Below, piece after piece: positions 63,706 through 64,000 of a stretch of 64,000 nt of DNA. The notes under the pieces were generated by a model that saw only the letters and a program-made list of their open reading frames with translations, had not been told where the DNA came from and ran no database searches. This stretch comes from Haliotis asinina (lineage: Eukaryota > Mollusca > Gastropoda > Lepetellida > Haliotidae). The stretch spans positions 19,511,618 through 19,575,617 of the forward strand of contig NC_090280.1 in assembly GCF_037392515.1 (NCBI RefSeq), given 5' to 3'. The position numbers and the translations under genes were made by a program. Every line of letters starts with the position of its first letter. Within the stretch, counting starts at the first letter, position 1.

Positions 63706-64000
63706 GTCAGATGGCAGGGATAAGTTGAATGTGGTTTGCAGTCAAAGTATTAAAGTGATCACATCAAAGTTAATTCCGAGGTAGGGTAACAACATGTACC
63801 CTATATTATTTATATTTTCTATGTATAGCAAATATGTATCCTACTATGTATACATTTAGACAAATCAAGGCATTAGATCTAATAATAATATAGGTGCGAT
63901 GGGGAAGCCTACCTTTTGCCATGAAATGTGGACTCGTTATTTTTGTAAATAACTCTTCATCCATGTGAATGTTTTGTTAGACAACCTAATCACATTGTAA

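Overview
The window looks like a molluscan nuclear genome, most likely an abalone-type vetigastropod. This is an inference from family knowledge: it is full of short interspersed repeats with a tRNA-like head or a second, unrelated head, both ending in the same tail (a GCTGGAATATTGCTGA-type motif, then GCGGCGTAAAACTAAACTCACTCAC). Genes are split into many small exons by large introns with clean GT..AG borders. I placed each exon by hand from its reading frame, splice sites and phase; no alignment was run.

Layout. (1) 1-25281, minus strand: a SEL1L3-like gene. Sixteen coding exons joining into 779 in-frame codons are visible: signal peptide, N-terminal ectodomain, laminin-G-like part, then Sel1 repeats. 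The 3' end is off the left edge. (2) 25282-30138: intergenic DNA with a degraded Tc1/mariner element that keeps both inverted ends. (3) 30139-35337, plus strand: a four-exon thioredoxin-fold gene of the PRXL2/selenoprotein U family. It has an in-frame TGA exactly where the family has the first residue of its CxxC/UxxC motif. The final Cys codon of the motif is split across intron 1, and a good SECIS-like hairpin lies 345 nt after the TAA stop. This is the most interesting item. (4) 36896-38323: a second degraded Tc1-like element with both ends. (5) 38506-46305, minus strand: a GH3-domain (GHDC-like) gene with seven exons. It is followed at 50044-51945 by a broken partial copy, and at 63223-63444 by the last exon of a third copy that continues off the right edge: a tandem family. 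(6) 52916-63003: a roughly 10-kb imperfect inverted repeat between the second and third GHDC copies. Its arms are 3.4 and 3.9 kb and carry about 180-bp tandem units rich in CCCATGGGC. Each arm has later insertions (a LINE fragment with an unusually long target duplication, a solo LTR, a LINE tail), and the spacer holds a Tc1-like transposase.

Functional links. The three gene families (a SEL1L3-type membrane protein, a redox selenoprotein, GH3-domain proteins) share no obvious pathway. SEL1L3 and the selenoprotein gene are transcribed divergently from starts 4.9 kb apart. The rest is intron and intergenic DNA dominated by SINEs, microsatellites and decayed transposons. I see no CRISPR array, rRNA, true tRNA or bacterial-type operon.
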